This document shows, piece after piece, positions 58,166 through 64,000 of a stretch of DNA of 64,000 nucleotides (positions are counted from its first letter, which is position 1; each line of letters starts with the position of its first letter). Source of the stretch: Prochilodus magdalenae. Its lineage: Eukaryota > Chordata > Actinopteri > Characiformes > Prochilodontidae. The translations under genes were made by a program, and so were the position numbers. The notes under the pieces are model-generated. The model did no database searches. It worked only from the letters and a program-made list of their open reading frames with translations, and was not told where the DNA came from. Location: NCBI GenBank assembly GCA_024036415.1, contig JAMWET010006778.1:41001-105000 (forward strand). The letters are read 5' to 3'.

Positions 58166-60754
58166 CCCAACCTCAAAAAACATGTACTGAAGAGGTAGAA
58201 GGTAGAAAAAAATATCAAAGCAGCAAAGAAGTGGACATTAACCTGTCAGTGCTGATTGAATGCAATATGATCACAATTGATTGAGAAATTACAGTCATAA
58301 TTCCATTTTTAATTTTAAATAGCAAATTAAATAGTTTGTATAAATAAATAGAGGATAAAACTAGTGCATGGATCTGAAAATGCTTTTTTGAGTGAATTCA
58401 GCTTCCTAAGACACCTACTCTTTGAATTCCTGCCTAGTTTTGTCAATACCGAATGCACTAGATAAATTTGTTTGGAGACACAGTAGAACTGCTCACTGAA
58501 ATCTGATTGTCTGAGGAGACACATCAATCTGTCTCGGCTGTCACTGCTTTCTTCTTTGAGGAACATTAATAGATCTGCATCAATTGTCTACAGTTCTGTC
58601 TTTCTCGCTGCCTGTCAGGGATATGGGCTTGTAAGTAAGTACCCAGCTATGGGATATGGATTAAATAAACAAGATGTTGCATCTGTACCTGGTAAACTTT
58701 GTATCCAACTAAGCATTATTGACATTCGGAATCTGAGTGAGCCACAGGTCAGTTTCTTCAGCATGCATTTGGACAGGTTTCTGCTCTCTTTGCTGCATCC
58801 AGGCTGAACACTGCACTCTCATACGCATTTAAGAACCTTAATCTTTTAGTCTATGCCCCATACATTTTCATTCCAAGTCAGTACTGCTGTTCAATCTCCT
58901 CTCAGACTTAAATGCCCTTAAATTTTCTTCTACCTTTTTTCAAGCATGAGTGGAGGCAATTAGTGTTGTAGGTATTCATGGGTAGACAGGGCCACCATCA
59001 CTTGCAAGGTTGAAATCTCAATTATCAGACTTATCAGTCACTGGCCAGAGTGAGCTAATGTCTAGGCATGTACTGTACAGTAATGTCAGAACAGATTAAG
59101 TTAATAGGTAGAAAAACCTTTTTAAATGCATCTATTAAGACATTTTTCAAACTTGTTAAATCTTTATTTGGATGGGATACAACATCAGAGATGTTTAAAT
59201 TCCGAGGTCTGTTTTTCTGTAAAAGCCAGTTAATGTGTTTTCAGATGTCACCCAATTGCTTTGCCTGAGCTGATTCTCCTCTCAAGCTTTACTTGTGTGT
59301 GCCATGAACATGGTCTTTTAGGTATGAACGCCAAGTAATGCAATCCAAAAAAATGACTTGCATTAGGTGTCAGATTTAAGTGAGTGCACTATGGGAATAA
59401 AGGGTGCCAAAGGAACCAATGGCATAGAATAATATAGGTGCTTGTGCACAACATGGAGGTGGGGCTGTGGAGGAGTGGAATAACTCCAAAGATGCCTCAT
59501 TTGCTTGTTTATTTTTTTTTTTTCTTTTTTGCAAATAATTTGTAAGTCTACTGAATGATTCTTAAATTCAACATGTAGTTAATTACATTAAAGACTAGCT
59601 TTCAGATACACCACAATGCAGCTTATATTCTGTAAGAATTCCAATGTGCCCTTTGGTCATGGTCTGCGAGACAAAACTGTCCTATGAGAATTTTGTTATT
59701 CATTTGACAGAAGATTTTGCAAAGATATGCAAATAGTGGTTAAAAAAAGAGCAAGGAAAAAGGAAAACAGTAGAACAGGAAAAACAGTGAAGGAGATATT
59801 AAGCGTAAGATTTAAAATATATACTGTACCAGCTGTTAGAAAATAGAAGGAACAAAAAAGAAGCTTGTGTTATTGTGAAAATATAACCTGAAAATGGTTC
59901 TCTCCACCTCCATTACTTTCTTTCAGCCTGGGTAAGGTACAAATTATAACCAGAGTATCTTCCTTATTCCTCCATTATTTACTTTCAAGATCTATAGCTG
60001 GATTATCGAGCATGTTTGTGGAGATTGGGCTTTGAATAATATATCTATCCTATACGAGTAAGAAACAGCTCAGAAATTTGCTTTAACAGCTTTTCAGATG
60101 CAGCAAACACAAAGATTCTGGCCAGTTACATAAAGTAAATTGATACTGAGTGGGGCTATAAATGTCAGTGCTACAGTCACCAGCTCTGCTATAGGAAAGG
60201 AGGGAGCTGGAATGGACCCCTTTTAATTTTGGGTCATGGGCATGTGAAAAAACACCCACATACTATAAAGGCTTTAAACCAATCAAATGTCTTTTCTGGA
60301 ATAAAGAGAAATAGAGTGTGAGTGTTAGATCACGGTGCAAATCCATACAGTCTTCAAAATAACAAAACCAGGAGGCTTCCAGTGGACGGCTCTTTATTAT
60401 AGAATATGCGTATATCCATTTTTGTATATGCGATATGTTAGTTCAAATAACCTCCACATAAAGTATAAACTCTATACTCCATATATTTTTCCCCTACAGG
60501 AATTAATTCAAATCAAGAACCATATAACAGTGCAGGTGTACAGAAAGTCCTGCCCTACAAAGATCCTCAAGACAAAGTCTAGTTATTTTACAGCTGACCA
60601 ACTGCTTTCCGCATCCTTGGTCTTACTGGTGAAAGACAAGCTAAGCGCATACCAATGTTCCTCACTGTATAAGTAAATTATGTATATATTCTGTTTGGGC
60701 ATAGTACATTTTTCCTAATGCAGATATGTGTGGTTGACAAAAACAAGCTTTATT
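58166..60754. other. No recognisable gene or element
   Basis: About 2.6 kb of AT-rich sequence. The longest frame (60335-60676, plus, 113 codons) has no domain. A poly-T run lies near 59513-59530. No inverted ends noticed. Confidence 0.45.
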
Positions 60755-61300
60755 TACATAGTGTTGTTGCCTGACCTTTGGGCTCTTTACAAAATAAAAT
60801 AACAGAAGAGATGACATTTTTTAAACAATGTAATGCAATACAGACATAAATAACAAAACAGACAGTCTATGGATGACATAAAATACAAGACCAGAATTAG
60901 ATCACACTTGTATATGAAGTATTATTTTGTATTTGGATTATGGAGCATTATTTTGTACCTGGTATATGCAAAAGCACTATACTGTATATACAGTAATCAA
61001 TTTTTGAACTAGGCCAAGTCAAGTCAGCTGGTCTTTATTGTCATTCCTTAATGTAACGTTGATACTTCTGAAAGAAATGACATTCTCAGGCCCCATGGTG
61101 TGGTAGGCCACTAGATAAGACATGCATTGCTCTACATAAAATGCAGATATAGTGTAGAGTGGCATCAGGTACAGCAAATACAATATATTACAGAAATCAA
61201 CAAATACTGGAAAGGACAACAAAACTGAAAGGAGAATGGAGCACAGTACTGCATAGCACATCACCACAACTGCCCTCCCACCCATACAGAACATTTACGC
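60755..61300 (+). repeat. Interspersed repeat pieces ('tttattgtcattcc' type)
   Basis: At about 60752-60800, 'aagctttatttacatagtgt' to 'gggctctttacaaaa' and at 61014-61100, GTCAAGTCAGCTGGTCTTTA then 'ttgtcattcc' resemble common fish interspersed repeats. Their families are not known to me by name, and they may belong with the LINE relic that follows. Confidence 0.42.
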
Positions 61301-61309
61301 CAAGAGATG

Positions 61310-61575
61310 TCTGAGGAAAACATATCCTCTGACCCCACACACCCTAGCCATTCCCTTTTCCAATCTCTGTCATCTGGAAAGGGGTACCGGAACATCCAAA
61401 CCAGAACCACCAGGTTCAGGAACAACTTTTGCCCTAGAGCCTTTAAAACATCTACCAGAATATGACCTCAACACTAAAGCCTATTACTGATCTAGCCCTG
61501 ATCACCCCAGCCCACACACTAGGCTTTACTTGCTCTGGACTGTTTCCACTGCACTTTAACTAGGCTGTATAACAT
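61310..61575 (+). pseudogene. C-terminal relic of a LINE open reading frame with 3' UTR
   Basis: The plus strand encodes SGKGYRNIQTRTTRFRNNFC followed by PRAFKT (about 61372-61449), matching the 'LPSGRRYR-IRT-NRF--SFFP-A' motif that closes the reverse-transcriptase ORF of several fish non-LTR retrotransposons. It is followed by 3'-UTR-like sequence with 'ggactgtttccactgcactt'. Only the last ~30 codons are recognisable. The assignment to a LINE rests on memory of this motif. Confidence 0.6.
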
Positions 61576-62429
61576 CTGTGGTGGTAACTGGGGGTCACAA
61601 TGTATACTACACAAGTATAGCCATTTTATATAGCATTCAAAATGACCAGGGAACCTAAACATATTTTCTTCATACATGGAATGTTGAGAATGGTAAAACA
61701 GTAGTATATCTAAAAAATTATAGGGTCTATGTTGACTTACAATACCTCTCCACCATTTATGTTTATTTATTGTTTTTTTTTATTTTCCAGGCCAAAACTA
61801 CCATAAAGCAATGTTTTAGGCATCAGGCAGCATATCCAAGTCATAAAAGTTATGTAACACACCATGCTACAAAGCCAACAACAGGGCAGAAAAAGAATAT
61901 GCTAGAAATGCTGATAGGCTGATGGCATCTTCTTTAACTTGGTCGTGGTAATAAAAACAGAAGTCAAAGTGCTCCATGCTGCGCACAAACATAGCATTAA
62001 AAGCCAGGAGAAAATGGATAAATATAGTGTGTATGTTCCCAAAAGTAATCAATAATTAACAATAAAGACTTAAACACCATTTGGGGAGAGAAAAACTAAT
62101 CAAGTTTTTAAATGGATGTTAATAAAGGAAAATGATTGGCAGGGATTGGCTGGTCAAGTTTATGTTAGTACCACGTTTGTGTCGGTCAGGTTTATTGCTG
62201 GTACCAATAATCATGTTTCTTTAACCCGGCTTGATCTGAATTAAATATGTAAGGATTAGTACAGAAGTCATTTCTCCAACCACATATATGTATTTCTGAT
62301 GACATAATGTACAGCCCTAGATCAGCACTCTGAGACTTTGGGATACACTTCTTAGACATGAACCCAGCACCTCTCTCCCACAAACCTCAAACATCCATTC
62401 ATCTCTGAACTGATCGGATATTCATTTAC
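61576..62429. other. No recognisable feature
   Basis: AT-rich sequence with 61-63-codon chance frames on the minus strand. Confidence 0.45.
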
Positions 62430-62826
62430 AATCTCAGTGTTCCCCTAGCAAGTGGCATGTGTGAGAAGAGAACACAGGATGGAGTATCAGACAAGAGGGA
62501 CATAAAAATGCACGGAAAAGAGATTTCAGGGCTCAATTCATCACCCCAGCTGTGAGCACTGAAGAAGGATCCATCGCACATCACCCACGTTTGTAAAAGT
62601 GGCACGCTTGCTTTGCAGTACGAGGGTTCATCGATCTCGGAGAGGCTGGCTTTAACATTGCACTGTGGAGAGGCATCATTTGTCACCGCTTAAACCACAC
62701 AAGGGGTCCTGATCCTGGGGGGCAGGGGCTGCCCTTCGCCCTCATGCTGCAGGATTGCTCTTGTATGGAAACACTGCGCAAAGCTAAGGAAGACTCAATA
62801 ACTCACCAAAGCACGATCCCTATATA
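62430..62826. promoter_or_regulatory. Candidate conserved non-coding block
   Basis: Repeat-free and GC-richer, with GTACGAGGGTTCATCGATCT near 62619. The minus frame 62426-62686 (86 codons) lacks a recognised domain but has fairly even composition, so an unrecognised exon is not excluded. Confidence 0.3.
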
Positions 62827-63312
62827 ACAAAGGTCAAGACATATCTCAGATTCTTCCAGGGTGGGAAATCAATTCAAAGTCAGGGCTGTAACAGGAATGG
62901 TTCCGCCAGCAGTGCTAATGTGAATAATGTGCTAATGAAGCTGCGGACTAGTTAGCATCACCTGCTTTAAAATGGCCTGCTTTAGCATTGCATTGCGGGG
63001 GATGTGATTCAGTAATTAGGAGGTATATTCTGGATATTCTGTATATGACTTTCCAATGTTAAGCTACGCTAAGGTAGGAAATGTTAATAGTCTAGTACTT
63101 AACAAGACATGGTTCTTTACAAAGGTCAACCCTGCCATTCCAGAGCAGGAATTCAACTCAAATTTAGCTCTTTAAGTGGAATATGTAGGTCAACAATGCT
63201 AATGTATGGCTAAGCTAGCAATGCTAACAGGCACAGATGAAACCACGGACTAGTTAGAATTACCTCATTTGCATCTATGCTTTAAATTTTGGGGCCGTCC
63301 AGCAATTAGGAC
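62827..63312. repeat. Ancient direct duplication of a ~190-200-bp unit
   Basis: Unit 1 (62827-63026) and unit 2 (63119-63312) share, in order, ACAAAGGTCAA, 'caattcaa' / 'aattcaactcaa', 'gctaatgt', 'gctaa' repeats, CGGACTAGTTAG (62944 and 63246) with 'catcacctgctttaaaatgg' versus 'aattacctcatttgcatc', and 'aattagga' near the end. Offsets drift from about 290 to 302. Unit 2 contains an octamer ATTTGCAT at 63267-63274. No transposon signature is seen. Confidence 0.6.
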
Positions 63313-64000
63313 ATACAGTACATATACAGTACATACAGTACATATCATATGAATAAAGATGTAGATTCTGGAGTGACTCCACAAAAACAACAACATTTTT
63401 GTTCTTTAGAGAAGCTTTTAATTTTTCAACCTCTACCTGACTTATATATAGTGTATGAAACACATATGTAAAAGGGAAAAGTGGGGGGGGTTAATGTGTT
63501 TTGAGTTTGAGTTTTCTGTTCTTTTCTATATACAATGGAAAGCAGTAAAGCTATTTTCCATGGGTACTGGAACTGAATTGTGTATTATATTTTATTTAGT
63601 GTATTATGTAGGTTGTCTGCGTATAAAAGTCTGCAAGGTTCTAAGCCCAGACTACATGCCAGAGGGAGAAACACTCTTCCACAAAAAAACACTTTTCTCA
63701 GCTGCCTGAAATGCTTTATTGGAATTTCAGACTTTTTGTGTGTTGTCATGTTGTAACACAATGCTTACTGTCTGCCTACTTGCTAGCTTGCCATGGCATT
63801 GAACCTAACACTCTACCTGGCTCAAACACATATATGTCAAAACTGAAGCCATTGTGAGAATGTCTATATTAGTGTTGGGTTCTGTCTTGTAGCAAGATGC
63901 TGCTCTGCTGATTGACCAGTCACCTTGTAACAGTTGATTACGTGCTCTTGACTATAGTGCATGCACGCTGAGCTGTAGCTCTCTGCGCGGGACGAAGGAG
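63313..64000. other. Short ACATACAGT tandem, then no recognisable feature
   Basis: A few 10-14-bp 'acatacagt' / 'acatatacagt' repeats lie at 63311-63349. The rest shows no gene or element; the last 40 bases are more CpG-rich (GCGCGGGACGAAGG) but are cut by the window edge. Confidence 0.45.

Noticed and set aside
62426..62686. 86-codon minus-strand frame as a small gene
   Set aside because: Even composition makes it tempting, but no domain, initiation context or neighbouring exon supports it.

Overview
The window looks like intergenic or intronic DNA from a teleost fish, possibly an otophysan such as a characin or catfish. The evidence is the mixture of Tc1/mariner relics, tRNA-headed SINEs, a hAT element and long AT microsatellites, all of types common in fish genomes. 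The order-level placement is from memory of repeat types and is weak. I found no intact cellular protein-coding gene, no convincing exon chain, no rRNA, no functional tRNA and no CRISPR array. Almost every open frame is a chance frame, a simple-repeat artefact or a transposase fragment.

Layout. 1-10 kb: a compact Tc1 element with perfect ends and a fused mini-transposase (1819-2340), a diverged tandem dimer (2381-2796), two AT microsatellites, a fold-back element (4344-4868), a Tc1 relic (8745-9126) and an unusual compound array of ~250-bp units carrying TTC tracts (9361-10377). 10-22 kb: a tRNA-Ser-derived element, a ~1.06-kb hAT-like element with a nested SINE (13820-14878), a 4-kb-spaced duplication of its right end, more fold-back copies, and an LTR-retroelement relic with a CCHC zinc knuckle and protease motifs (about 20821-21520). 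22-35 kb: mostly unannotatable sequence with a few non-repetitive blocks of homeodomain-type motifs.

36-45 kb is the quietest part with respect to recent insertions. It contains several long, compositionally balanced blocks rich in TAAT, GGATTA and octamer motifs (36.0-36.8, 38.15-39.4, 39.5-39.9, 41.6-41.8, 44.4-45.3 kb). I read these as candidate conserved non-coding enhancers of a developmental-gene desert. This is inference: conservation cannot be tested here.

45.7-64 kb: a 2.1-kb element with TTAA target duplications and piggyBac-like ends that is largely filled by a 1.6-kb 22-bp minisatellite (45749-47840), an AT-rich tract, a possible LTR/primer-binding-site relic (50240-50530), a degenerate ~33-bp repeat array (52195-52670), a mosaic cluster of Tc1 fragments (55.16-58.17 kb), LINE-tail relics, and an ancient direct duplication (62827-63312). 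The most unusual items are the minisatellite-filled TTAA element, the TTC compound array, the hAT end duplication that preserves an older target-site sequence, and the motif-rich blocks at 36-45 kb.
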